A stretch of DNA of 64,000 nucleotides from Nitrosomonas sp. Is35 (GTDB lineage Bacteria > Pseudomonadota > Gammaproteobacteria > Burkholderiales > Nitrosomonadaceae), in contig NZ_JAWJZH010000001.1 in the NCBI RefSeq assembly GCF_033063295.1, positions 2,356,001 to 2,420,000 of the forward strand, read 5' to 3'. Position 1 is the first letter of the stretch. Each line of letters begins with the position of its first letter. The translations under genes were made by a program, and so were the position numbers. Below the pieces are notes generated by a model, which was not told the origin of the DNA, made no database searches, and was given only the letters and a program-made list of their open reading frames with translations. Shown piece by piece: positions 39,062 through 47,679 of the stretch.

Positions 39062-39967
39062 TTATTCAGGGTGTTTTTGAATTTCGTGGTTGGCCAGTTT
39101 TTCCAGCATTTTGACAATGGCGGAATTATCCCACTTTGCGCCGCCGTGCGCGAGACATGCGGAAAACAATTCGCGCACCGTCGCCGTAGTCGGCAGGCTC
39201 ACACCCAATTCGGCGGCGCTTTGCAACGCGATATTCAAATCCTTATGGTGCAATTCGATGCGAAACCCCGGCTCGAAACGCCGTTCGATCATGCGCTGCC
39301 CGTGCACCTCCAGCGCCTTCGACGCGGCAAATCCGCCCAGCAACGCTTGCCGCACTTTGGCCGGATCGACACCGGCCTTGGACGCGAACAGCAGCGCCTC
39401 GGCCACCGCTTCGATTGCCGACGACACCACAATCTGATTGGCGACCTTGCACACCTGTCCGGCGCCGACATCGCCGATATGCGTCACGCTCTTGCCCATC
39501 AACGCGAGGATCGGCTGAATCCGATCAAACACCGTTTTGCTCGCACCCACCATGATTGTCAGCGTGGCATTTTGCGCACCGATATCGCCGCCCGACACCG
39601 GCGCATCGGCATAGTCGTGCCCGAGCGCATTCAGCCGCACGGCAAATTCTCGCGTCGCCAGCGGCGAAATCGAACTCATATCGACGATGATCTGGCTCCG
39701 TCCAGGATCGGATTGCAGCCCATCGGCTACACCATGCTCGCCGAACAGCACTTTTTCCACGTCCGGCGTATCCGGCAGCATGGTGATGATGATGTCCGCA
39801 TGCCGCGCCACTTCCTCGGGCGAAGATGCAGCACTGCCACCCAATGCAACCAAATCCGCAGGCACGCCGCTGCGCGAGTGTAAAAACAGACGATGCCCGC
39901 CTTTGATCAAATGCTCCGCCATGGGTTTGCCCATGATGCCGAGACCGATGAAACCGATAGTGGCCAT
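39062..39967 (-). CDS. 2-hydroxy-3-oxopropionate (tartronate semialdehyde) reductase
   Basis: Beta-hydroxyacid dehydrogenase family member of 301 residues. It has the N-terminal Rossmann motif IGFIGLGIMGKPMAEHLI, the substrate-binding DAPVSGGDIGAQNATLTIMV, and the catalytic lysine in GQVCKVANQIVV. It reduces tartronate semialdehyde to glycerate, completing the glycerate branch of glycolate salvage. Glyoxylate carboligase, which makes the substrate, is not in this window. The linkage to glcDEF supports the GlxR/GarR-type role over other members of the family. Confidence 0.88.
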   Translation of the reverse strand: MATIGFIGLGIMGKPMAEHLIKGGHRLFLHSRSGVPADLVALGGSAASSPEEVARHADIIITMLPDTPDVEKVLFGEHGVADGLQSDPGRSQIIVDMSSISPLATREFAVRLNALGHDYADAPVSGGDIGAQNATLTIMVGASKTVFDRIQPILALMGKSVTHIGDVGAGQVCKVANQIVVSSAIEAVAEALLFASKAGVDPAKVRQALLGGFAASKALEVHGQRMIERRFEPGFRIELHHKDLNIALQSAAELGVSLPTTATVRELFSACLAHGGAKWDNSAIVKMLEKLANHEIQKHPE

Positions 39968-40427
39968 TTTCAATAATTAACCTATCAAAACTGATTTAAC
40001 CGATGATGGATAACGTTTCGCTTGTCCATCCCACCAAACTAGTTGCCATACCCATATAAATGCATTGAATTATTTTTTTAAACACATAACGAAGACTTTA
40101 ACAGACAAACAAATTGCTTTTATTAGTCTATTATTTATGACCTTATAAATACACATAAACAATAAAATCAAATACTGTTTTCTCAAACCGGCAATCATAC
40201 TGGCAATCAATTTTTCCGGTCAAAAAATGTGTTGATAACAACTTCAAATCACCACTAGAACTTATCGCCCTCGTGGTGATTAGCGTACTCTCAATCCCCT
40301 CAGCCAATACTTTAAATGACCCTGCGAATATCCTGATTTGTTATGGTTAATGGTTGTGTCATCGTGAGAAATCTTGTAAATTGACCGTCATCGATCACGT
40401 CCAAGTTTCACGATCCTTTTGATTATT
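39968..40427. other. Intergenic region between glxR-like and L,D-transpeptidase genes
   Basis: A 460-base AT-rich divergent region. The only structure noted is an 8-base inverted repeat ATCACCAC/GTGGTGAT (40248-40255 and 40273-40280), too loosely spaced to assign. Both flanking promoters should lie here. No gene or RNA was recognised. Confidence 0.6.
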
Positions 40428-41597
40428 ATGCATAAAAAATATTTATCGTTGTTCCGTGATGGCCTCGCGTGCGGCTTCTGTGCCGGTCTTCTGTTCCTCA
40501 CCGGTTGCCAATCGATTCCAACCCAACAAGCGGCGTCGCCTGTACCTGTGGTGAAGCCATTGCCTATCCCGGTCGCCAGTCATGAGTTCAGTTTTGATCC
40601 GGCGCGCGACGATGTGGTTGGTTCGGTGCAAGTTATCACAGCGAGCAAGGACGATACGTTGTCCGACATCGCGCGGCGCTTCAACCTAGGTTATGAAGAA
40701 ATCGTCAGCGCCAATCCCGGTATCGATCCGTGGTTACCGAAAGCGGGTACCAGGATTGTGATCCCCACGCAGTTCGTGCTGCCGGACGCGCCGCGTCAGG
40801 GCGTTGTGATCAATCTCGCGGCGATGCGGTTGTTTTATTTTCCCAAGACCAAGCCCGGCAAGCCGCAAAAAGTCATTACGCATCCGGTCGGCATCGGCCG
40901 GGTGGAATGGAAAACGCCGGAAGGGATGACGCGCGTTGCCTCGAAAACGGAAAATCCCAGTTGGATTCCGACGCCTTCGATCCGCCGGGAACACGCCAAA
41001 AACGGCGATCCGCTGCCCGCCGTGGTACCACCCGGACCGGATAACCCGATGGGCACGCATGTATTGAAACTGGACTGGCCGAACTACGCCATTCACGGCA
41101 CCGACAAACCACCCAGCATCGGCTTGCGCGGCAGTCATGGTTGTCTGCGCATGTACCCGGAAGACATCGTCGGCATTTACCGCGATGTCCCCGTCGGCAC
41201 GCCGATCCGCATTGTCAATCAGCCGCGTTTGCTAGGCTGGCGCGGCAATCAGTTGTATTTGCAAGCTTACCCGATCCTGGAAGACGACAAGCGCAATCAC
41301 GCCAATCTGCTCAAGAAATCGTTAAGCACTGTGCGCGCAACGCCCAAAGGTAAGCGCGATGCGCGGCGACAGGCCAAGGTCAATCAAACCCTGCTCACCG
41401 AAGTCACGCGCAACCCGCGCGCCATCGCCATTCCGATCACACAACCGGAAATGACGCTGCATGCTTATCTGAATCGCGCCAAGCTGGTGCAAAATACGTT
41501 GCCGTTCAACGCCACCTGGGATGGCGACATGAGCAGGCAGCTCACGGCAAACGATGTATTGGAAATGGCGAATAAGGAATCTACCCGGGTTCGATAG
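40428..41597 (+). CDS. L,D-transpeptidase with LysM domain
   Basis: 389-residue lipoprotein precursor (lipobox LFLTGC). A LysM-like domain (TLSDIARRFNLGYEEIVSAN, about residues 80-120) is followed by a YkuD domain. The catalytic cysteine motif is SHGCLRMYPED, preceded by the conserved histidine in NYAIHGTDKP. Such enzymes make 3-3 cross-links in peptidoglycan or attach lipoproteins (ErfK/YcfS type). The ATG at 40428 is preferred over a TTG three codons upstream. The ~100 residues after the catalytic domain are basic and have no recognisable fold. Confidence 0.92.
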   Translation: MHKKYLSLFRDGLACGFCAGLLFLTGCQSIPTQQAASPVPVVKPLPIPVASHEFSFDPARDDVVGSVQVITASKDDTLSDIARRFNLGYEEIVSANPGIDPWLPKAGTRIVIPTQFVLPDAPRQGVVINLAAMRLFYFPKTKPGKPQKVITHPVGIGRVEWKTPEGMTRVASKTENPSWIPTPSIRREHAKNGDPLPAVVPPGPDNPMGTHVLKLDWPNYAIHGTDKPPSIGLRGSHGCLRMYPEDIVGIYRDVPVGTPIRIVNQPRLLGWRGNQLYLQAYPILEDDKRNHANLLKKSLSTVRATPKGKRDARRQAKVNQTLLTEVTRNPRAIAIPITQPEMTLHAYLNRAKLVQNTLPFNATWDGDMSRQLTANDVLEMANKESTRVR

Positions 41598-41641
41598 CTA
41601 TCGTTAAGGCCAATTCGCATTTAAATTCAGGAAAAAGAAAA

Positions 41642-42139
41642 ATGTTAAAGAAATATGCGCTAGGGTTGATGATAAGTTTAGGACTTTTTACTTTTTCTAC
41701 GGTAACTACAGCATCGGAAGAGCAGTGCACTGCACGCTACGATGTTTCCAAAAACAGAGTACATGTTCCTTGCGTGATGATCGGCGAGGAAAAAATCTGG
41801 GCAAATTTAAAATTGATTCAGCCAGAAAATACTTTTGCTATTGAAGGATTCGACAAAGATTTTCTTCCTTTATGGCTTGTGCAAAAAATTGATGGTTTCA
41901 TAAAAGTGCCTACTGCTACTGATCGCCCCCTTTTGATCAGACAATTTGAATATAAAGGTGCAAGAGTTTATTACTTCGCCTCGCAATGCTGCGATATGTT
42001 CAATATCTTGTACGACACAACCGGCAACGTCATTTGCGCACCCGATGGCGGCTTTACGGGCCGCGGCGATGAAACATGTCCGGATTTTGCAGAAACAAGC
42101 ATAGCGGGTACCATTATTTGGGATGACACAAAAAAGTAA
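41642..42139 (+). CDS. Secreted protein of unknown function with a Cys-rich C-terminal motif
   Basis: 165 residues with a signal peptide (LGLMISLGLFTFSTVTTA). The C-terminal half has a compact motif, YYFASQCCDMFNILYDTTGN followed by VICAPDGGFTGRGDETCPDF. It resembles a small uncharacterised domain, which I recall as DUF6970 without being able to check. The cysteines could form disulfides in the periplasm. It is 44 bases after the L,D-transpeptidase gene, on the same strand, and its base composition is more AT-rich than the flanking genes. Confidence 0.75.
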   Translation: MLKKYALGLMISLGLFTFSTVTTASEEQCTARYDVSKNRVHVPCVMIGEEKIWANLKLIQPENTFAIEGFDKDFLPLWLVQKIDGFIKVPTATDRPLLIRQFEYKGARVYYFASQCCDMFNILYDTTGNVICAPDGGFTGRGDETCPDFAETSIAGTIIWDDTKK

Positions 42140-42193
42140 CTTGGAATCAGCACTCGCTACACTCACTTCTCATTCTTTCTGATTCATCAAACC

Positions 42194-43186
42194 GTGACCG
42201 GAAAACACCAGACTCTCATTGATACCGCGCCCATCCGCCTCATCATTCATGGCGGCGCTGGCGCGATCAACCGCAACCGCCTGACTGCGGAACGCGAACA
42301 GGCTTACCGGCAAGTGCTGGCTGAATCGCTAACTGCCGGCCACGCCGTCCTCAAAGCGGGCGGCAGCAGTATCGACGCCGTGATCGCCGCGATTGTGTTG
42401 ATGGAAGATTCGCCGTTGTTCAATGCCGGCAAAGGCGCGGTGTTCAGTCACGAAGGCCGTAACGAACTGGATGCATCGATCATGGATGGCGCTACGAGCA
42501 TGGCGGGCGCTATTGCCGGGGTCACCACGATCCGCAACCCGATCCGCGCCGCGCATGCGGTCATGACGCAAAGCAAACATGTGATGCTGATCGGCCAGGG
42601 CGCCGAGACTTTCGCTGCCGAGCACGGCGTGGAAATCGTCGACCCAGCTTATTTCTACACACAGCGCCGCTGGGATCAGCTGCAAAAAGCCATCGCGAAA
42701 GAACAGGTGGTGCGCGATCACGACATGGACTCAGGCACGCCGTCGCCCGATGGCGATGAGAAACACGGCACTGTCGGCGCCGTGGCACTGGATCGCTACG
42801 GCAATCTCGCCGCAGGCACCTCGACCGGGGGACTCACGAACAAACGCTACGGGCGCGTCGGCGATTCACCTATCATTGGCGCGGGCACCTACGCGGACAA
42901 TCGCTCGATCGCGGTATCCGCAACCGGCAGTGGTGAAATGTTCATCCAAACCGCAGCGGCGTTTAATACGGCGGCACAGGTGCGGTTGCAACAAATCCCA
43001 CTTGCCGAGGCTGCCGACCGTACACTCGCGGAAGTCGCCGCGCTCGGTGGCGACGGCGGTTTGATCGTGCTGGATGCGCAAGGCCGCTTCGCGATGCGTT
43101 ACAACACCAGCGGCATGTTCCGCGGCAGCATCGGGGACGATGGCGTTGCACGGACGGGTATTTTTCCGGACGATCCGGATTTTTAA
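42194..43186 (+). CDS. Isoaspartyl peptidase / plant-type L-asparaginase
   Basis: Ntn-hydrolase that cleaves isoaspartyl dipeptides and asparagine after autocleavage into two subunits. The N-terminal RLIIHGGAGAINR is characteristic, and the autocleavage site and nucleophile threonine are in DEKHGTVGAVALD, followed by AAGTSTGG. The open frame begins with a GTG (42194); no strong ribosome-binding site is seen, so the exact start is uncertain. At 330 residues the length is normal. Together with pcm at 19.5 kb the window encodes two enzymes of isoaspartate repair and disposal. Confidence 0.93.
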   Translation: MTGKHQTLIDTAPIRLIIHGGAGAINRNRLTAEREQAYRQVLAESLTAGHAVLKAGGSSIDAVIAAIVLMEDSPLFNAGKGAVFSHEGRNELDASIMDGATSMAGAIAGVTTIRNPIRAAHAVMTQSKHVMLIGQGAETFAAEHGVEIVDPAYFYTQRRWDQLQKAIAKEQVVRDHDMDSGTPSPDGDEKHGTVGAVALDRYGNLAAGTSTGGLTNKRYGRVGDSPIIGAGTYADNRSIAVSATGSGEMFIQTAAAFNTAAQVRLQQIPLAEAADRTLAEVAALGGDGGLIVLDAQGRFAMRYNTSGMFRGSIGDDGVARTGIFPDDPDF

Positions 43187-43200
43187 TGTCACCCGGGTGC

Positions 43201-45018
43201 TTAGTCCGGCTCCCGCTCCAGACCGCAGCAATGCGGCGCTGCATGTTCTACATCCGGTTTATGCAAAATTTCGCCAGTCACCGCATTAGGCCGGAACGTA
43301 GTGCAGCCTTTCAAGCCGAAATCGTACGCTTTCTGATAAAGAGTACTAAAAGCTTCGAAATCATAATCCGCTGGAACATTGATCGTCTTGGAGATCGCCT
43401 GATCGACATACGGCTGGATCGCTGCCTGCATATGCAGGTGTTCGTCCGGTGTCAGCGCATGCGCCGTAACGAAAGCCGGAGGCAGATCGTCACGCGCACG
43501 TTCTTTGCGCCATAGAGCGGCAGCATAATCGGTCACTGCATAATCCGCGTAACAGCCGTCACGCTTAAGTACCTGGCGCATGTAATCACTGCCAAATACC
43601 GGCTCCAGCCCGCTCGAAACATTATTGGCCAGCAGACTGATAGTACCCGCCGGAGCGATAGCGGTCAGATGGCTGTTGCGGATACCGTACTGCGCGATGC
43701 CGCTGCGGATCGATTTGGGCAACGTCCGCACAAAAGCACCGGCCAGGTATTTTTCTTTATCGAGCAGCGGAAACGCGCCTTTCTCCCGCGCCAGTTCTAT
43801 CGAAGCTTGATAAGCCGCGTGACAGATGTGCTGCATGACTTGCTGCGTGATTTTCTCCGCTTCATTGCCGCCGTAACGGATTTGCAGCATGATCAATGCA
43901 TCGGCCAAACCCGTGATACCCAGACCAATACGGCGCGAACGCTGCACCTGTTCAGCCTGGCGGGCTAAGGGAAAATGCGAAACATCGATAACATTATCCA
44001 GCAGCCGCACGGCGGTTGCAGCTACCGCGCCGATGCCTTCCAGATCGAGACTCGTCTGTGCAGTAAAAGGATTGCGCACGAATTGCGTGAGATTGATCGA
44101 ACCCAGGTTGCAAGCGCCGTAAGGCGGCAGCGGCACTTCGCCGCACGGATTGGTGGCTTGAATCGTTTCGCAGTAATACAGATTATTCAGCCGGTTGATG
44201 CGGTCGATGAACAACACGCCCGGTTCGGCGTAATCATAGTTGGCTTGCATGATTTTCTGCCATAACGTACGCGCCCGGATGCGTTTGTACACCTTGCACG
44301 GCACCGTATCGCCATAGCCTGGCCAGACACGCACGAGCAGCTCGCCACCGGTTTCACTTTCGCTCGCAGGAAAAACCAGCGGCCAATCGTCGTCACGGCT
44401 GACGGCGGTCATAAACGCGTCGGTGATGAGCACGGAAACATTGAAATGCCGCAACTGGCTGCGATCCTGCTTGGCGGCGATGAATTCCTCGATATCCGGA
44501 TGATCGCAACGCAACGTACCCATCATCGCACCGCGCCGCGCGCCGGTCGACAGGATGGTCGCGCACATGCTGTCCCAGATGCGCATGAACGAAACCGGCC
44601 CGGAAGCCACCGACCCGACACTGGCGGCTGGCATACCGCGTGGCCGCAGCGTCGAGAAATCATACCCAACCCCGCCGCCCTGCTGCATCGTTAACGCCCC
44701 TTCCTTGAGCGCGTCAAAAATGCCATCCATCGAATCGGCAATCGTCCCCATCACGAAACAATTAAACAACGTCACCTGATGCGCAGTCCCCGCCCCCGCT
44801 TGAATCCGCCCGCCGGGAAGAAATTTAAAATCGCGCAGAATGCTGTAAAAGCGCGCCTGCGAATCATCCGGACTTTTCTCCGGCACGGCCAGCGCCTTCG
44901 CAACACGCTGCCAGGTGTCTTCGATACAAGTGTCCAGCGCGACACCGTGCTCATAGTAGCGGTATTTGGTATCCCAGATGTGCTGGGCGATGGGGACGGT
45001 GAAATGGGGGTCGTTCAT
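43201..45018 (-). CDS. nrdJ: Adenosylcobalamin-dependent ribonucleotide reductase (class II)
   Basis: 605-residue NrdJ-type enzyme reducing ribonucleotides without oxygen, using vitamin B12. Active-site segments are NPCGEVPLPPYGACNLGSIN (the NxCxE motif), LFNCFVMGT near the N-terminus, and SATAPTGTIS-like AIAPAGTISLLA. The C-terminal redox cysteine pair CC is present just before the end (APHCCGLE). The ribosome-binding site AGGAAGT (45023-45029) is intact. However, an IS element begins only 21 bases upstream of the start codon, so the original promoter has been displaced. Confidence 0.93.
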   Translation of the reverse strand: MNDPHFTVPIAQHIWDTKYRYYEHGVALDTCIEDTWQRVAKALAVPEKSPDDSQARFYSILRDFKFLPGGRIQAGAGTAHQVTLFNCFVMGTIADSMDGIFDALKEGALTMQQGGGVGYDFSTLRPRGMPAASVGSVASGPVSFMRIWDSMCATILSTGARRGAMMGTLRCDHPDIEEFIAAKQDRSQLRHFNVSVLITDAFMTAVSRDDDWPLVFPASESETGGELLVRVWPGYGDTVPCKVYKRIRARTLWQKIMQANYDYAEPGVLFIDRINRLNNLYYCETIQATNPCGEVPLPPYGACNLGSINLTQFVRNPFTAQTSLDLEGIGAVAATAVRLLDNVIDVSHFPLARQAEQVQRSRRIGLGITGLADALIMLQIRYGGNEAEKITQQVMQHICHAAYQASIELAREKGAFPLLDKEKYLAGAFVRTLPKSIRSGIAQYGIRNSHLTAIAPAGTISLLANNVSSGLEPVFGSDYMRQVLKRDGCYADYAVTDYAAALWRKERARDDLPPAFVTAHALTPDEHLHMQAAIQPYVDQAISKTINVPADYDFEAFSTLYQKAYDFGLKGCTTFRPNAVTGEILHKPDVEHAAPHCCGLEREPD

Positions 45019-45039
45019 GATTACTTCCTAATAATACTA

Positions 45040-45843
45040 GGGCCTGTTAACGCTATTTGATATAATTTGGTGATGGAAATCACCGAAACTCAATATCAAC
45101 AGATCGAGCACTGCCTGCCGCGTCAGCGTGGCAACGTCAGCCATTCCAATCTGCAAGTTCTCAATGCCATTCTTTACGTTGCCGAGCATGGCTGCAAGTG
45201 GCGAGGACTGCCCAAGCGATTCGGCAACTGGCATACCATCTATACCCGCATGAATCGCTGGGCAAAGAGTGGTGTACTGAGCCATGTATTTGGGCAACTT
45301 CAGCATCAGCAAATCATCCGTATCCGTATTGAAACTGTTTCGCTGGACAGCACCAGCATCAAAGTCCATCCCGACGGTACGGGTGCGTTAAAAAAAACGG
45401 CCCCCAATCCATCGGAAAATCTCGAGGTGGATGGACCACCAAAATTCATCTGGTTGCCGCAGATTCCAGAACAACCATAGGCTTTGCCCTCTCGCCCGGT
45501 CACGCCCACGATGCGCCAGAGGGCAGGCAGCTTTTGCTTTCCCTCGGTCCCGTCAATACGCCCACCTACCTGCTGATGGATCGTGCTTATGAGGGCGACC
45601 AAACCCGGCAACTGGCACTAGATTTGGGTTACATCCCGGTTGTTCCGCCCAAAGCAAATCGCTTGTCACCCTGGGAATACAACCGTGCCATGTACAAAAA
45701 ACGCAACGAGATCGAACGATTGTTCAGAAGGCTCAAGGGATTTCGCCGCATCTTCTCCAGGTTCGATAAGCTCGATGTCGTCTTCATCTCCTTTATCCAC
45801 TTCGCTCTCATCGTCGAAGCAATCAGATTGTGTTAACAGGCCC
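45040..45843 (+). mobile_element. IS5-family insertion sequence, complete
   Basis: An 804-base element with terminal inverted repeats starting GGGCCTGTTAAC on both ends (the right end read in reverse), with about 18 of the first 22 positions matching. It is bordered by TA on both sides (45038-45039 and 45844-45845), part of CTAG at each junction, fitting a short target duplication. It contains one transposase gene split by a -1 frameshift. The intact ends and reading frames indicate a recent insertion between nrdJ and the AT-rich gene. Confidence 0.93.
45073..45836 (+). CDS. IS5-family transposase made by programmed -1 frameshift
   Basis: The first frame runs to 45480 (MEITETQYQQIEHCLPRQRG onward) and the second ends at 45836. 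They join at a run of eight A residues (45390-45397). A -1 slip there changes GALKKTAPN into GALKKNGPQSIGKSRGG and continues into TTKIHLVAADSRTTIGFALS, the expected transposase sequence. The DDE residues are visible in SLDSTSIKVH, LLMDRAYEGD and KKRNEIERLFRRLK. The fused product is about 254 residues. Slippage on an A-run is a known expression strategy in this IS group; a simple inactivating mutation is less likely because both parts are well conserved. Confidence 0.88.
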
Positions 45844-46017
45844 TAGTTCGATTAGATCTTTATTTGTCTTGTTAAACAAAAAGTTTTGAGTTACAAAATA
45901 ATGCGTTTCTAAAAATCAAATTAAATTCTCATTTCTCGGCATTTTTTATAAATCAAAACCAATCTCGACTTCTAATAGGCTTAATTAATCAATTTTTTAT
46001 TTTAATTGGAAATCCCA

Positions 46018-46785
46018 ATGACTTTTATTTATCATGCACTTAATGTCGCATTAGTTATGATGTTATTTTTTGTATCTACGCTTAGCTTTGCACAAGAGCC
46101 GCCAACCAACAAATCCGTAAAAATTGAAAATATCGAAAACCAAAATAATCGTATCGAGCCATCAATCACAAGAACAGAATCAGATAATAAGTTACAAAAT
46201 AAAGTGCAAGAAAATAATCGAGATTGGCTCGATAAGTTTCTTGCGGACCCCATACATTTATTGACTTTTCTATTATTTATAGCTACTTGTGCTCTCTACT
46301 GGGCAACTCGCCAACTTGTAATTGGTGCCGAAAAGAACGCCCAAACGCAATTACGTGCTTATGTCTCAATGATGCACAGCGAAAAAATATCTTTTTCTGA
46401 TGACGGATCTCTTATTGTGTCAGTAATAACTAAGAATCATGGAAATACCCCAGCTTTTAACTTGACATGCTCTTTAAATATTAATTTACATAAATGGCCA
46501 CTTGAAATAAAACTCGATTCACCAAATTTTCCCGAGCACGCATCCAAATCGACTCTCTCACCTGGCGAATCAATTCATTCGTGTGTTGAGCTTGGGAAAA
46601 AACTTAATCAACAACAAATTGAAGCCATCAATCAAGAAAATGGTGCTATTGTTGTTTGGGGCGAAGTTCACTATACCGATGTATTTGAAAAACCCAGAAA
46701 AACATCACTTTGCCTGTATTCTACTGGTGACGACTTCAATCAAAGAGAATTCGCTTATCATTCACATGGCAATGACTCAAATTAG
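46018..46785 (+). CDS. AT-rich orphan gene for an exported, membrane-anchored protein
   Basis: 255 residues. An N-terminal hydrophobic segment (signal or first helix, ALNVALVMMLFFVSTLSFAQ) is followed by an Asn/Glu-rich linker, a second helix (LTFLLFIATCALYWATRQLV) and a predicted beta-rich domain (AYVSMMHSEKISFSDDG, NHGNTPAFNLTC). This arrangement recurs in poorly characterised bacterial membrane proteins; no function is known to me. The start at 46018 is chosen over a TTG 12 bases upstream. The gene and its 5' flank are clearly more AT-rich than neighbours and it directly follows the IS, suggesting acquisition from elsewhere. Confidence 0.7.
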   Translation: MTFIYHALNVALVMMLFFVSTLSFAQEPPTNKSVKIENIENQNNRIEPSITRTESDNKLQNKVQENNRDWLDKFLADPIHLLTFLLFIATCALYWATRQLVIGAEKNAQTQLRAYVSMMHSEKISFSDDGSLIVSVITKNHGNTPAFNLTCSLNINLHKWPLEIKLDSPNFPEHASKSTLSPGESIHSCVELGKKLNQQQIEAINQENGAIVVWGEVHYTDVFEKPRKTSLCLYSTGDDFNQREFAYHSHGNDSN

Positions 46786-46804
46786 TAGTTCAGTACAAAA
46801 CAAA

Positions 46805-47623
46805 ATGAAAAACCACCCAGTAAAACCCGGCAGCAAGCTCGATCTGTCGCAATGCGATCCTGACGATACCGGTGATTTCCAGAAAACCACGCAAGGCAAG
46901 GAAGAAGCCAAAGCTGCCACGGAAAAATTGATTGGCAAATTGGATGATTTGCAGGAGCGTTTATTCGCCAACGGCAACCGCGCGTTGCTGATTGTGTTGC
47001 AGGGTATGGATACCAGCGGCAAGGATGGCGTCATCAAGCATGTGATGTCGGGCATCAATCCGCAGGGGTGCAAGGTGGTGACGTTCAAGTCGCCGTCGGC
47101 GGAAGAGCTGAAACATGATTTTTTGTGGCGCGTGCATCAGAAAGCGCCGGAGAAAGGCCAGATCGGTATTTTTAACCGCTCGCATTACGAAGATGTGCTG
47201 ATCACGCGTGTGCACGGCTTGATTTCGGATAAGGTGGTGCAGCAACGGTTTAACCAGATCAATGAATTCGAGGAACTCTTGTTCGAGAGCGGCACGTGCA
47301 TTCTGAAGTTTTTTCTGCACATTTCCAAGGATGAACAAAAGAAACGGCTGGAGGAACGCATCAACAATCCGGAGAAACGCTGGAAGTTCAGCACCAGCGA
47401 CATCGAAGAACGTAAATTCTGGAAAAACTATATGGATGCGTTCGAAGCCATGCTCAGCGCCACCAGCACCGATCTCGCACCGTGGCATATCGTGCCGGCC
47501 AATTACAAGTGGTACCGCAATCTGGTCATTGCGCAACAAGTGGTCACCGCACTGGAAAATATGAAACTGGCAACACCACCGGCGCCCGAGGGAATCAATT
47601 TTGATACCTTGAAGATTGAATAG
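46805..47623 (+). CDS. Polyphosphate kinase 2 family protein
   Basis: Transfers phosphate from inorganic polyphosphate to nucleotides. Walker A is LQGMDTSGKDG (about residues 61-71), followed by the lid-type region FLWRVHQKAPEKGQIGIFNR and SHYEDVL with the Walker B-like Asp. The N-terminus MKNHPVKPGSKLDLSQCDPD matches the subgroup that phosphorylates AMP and ADP, so the ATG at 46805 is preferred; in-frame ATGs at 46766 and 46772 overlap the upstream gene. With this start it has 272 residues. No good ribosome-binding site is visible. It is followed by a CHAD-domain gene, another polyphosphate-related family. Confidence 0.9.
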   Translation: MKNHPVKPGSKLDLSQCDPDDTGDFQKTTQGKEEAKAATEKLIGKLDDLQERLFANGNRALLIVLQGMDTSGKDGVIKHVMSGINPQGCKVVTFKSPSAEELKHDFLWRVHQKAPEKGQIGIFNRSHYEDVLITRVHGLISDKVVQQRFNQINEFEELLFESGTCILKFFLHISKDEQKKRLEERINNPEKRWKFSTSDIEERKFWKNYMDAFEAMLSATSTDLAPWHIVPANYKWYRNLVIAQQVVTALENMKLATPPAPEGINFDTLKIE

Positions 47624-47679
47624 TACAGTATCCGCTCCAACCGCTGCCCGTCGCGACACCACTCTCACGGAAAAATTAT

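Noticed and set aside
39071..39883. Long 270-codon open frame on + opposite the reductase gene
   Set aside because: The minus-strand frame matches the beta-hydroxyacid dehydrogenase family throughout. The + frame is a high-GC shadow rich in Arg and His with no recognisable motif.
40248..40280. ATCACCAC/GTGGTGAT inverted repeat as a terminator
   Set aside because: The loop is 17 bases, there is no T-run on either side, and both neighbouring genes are divergent.
46583..46804. Upstream extension of the PPK2 gene to 46583
   Set aside because: The extra 74 codons overlap the AT-rich gene in another frame and do not resemble PPK2 proteins; the family N-terminus begins near 46805.
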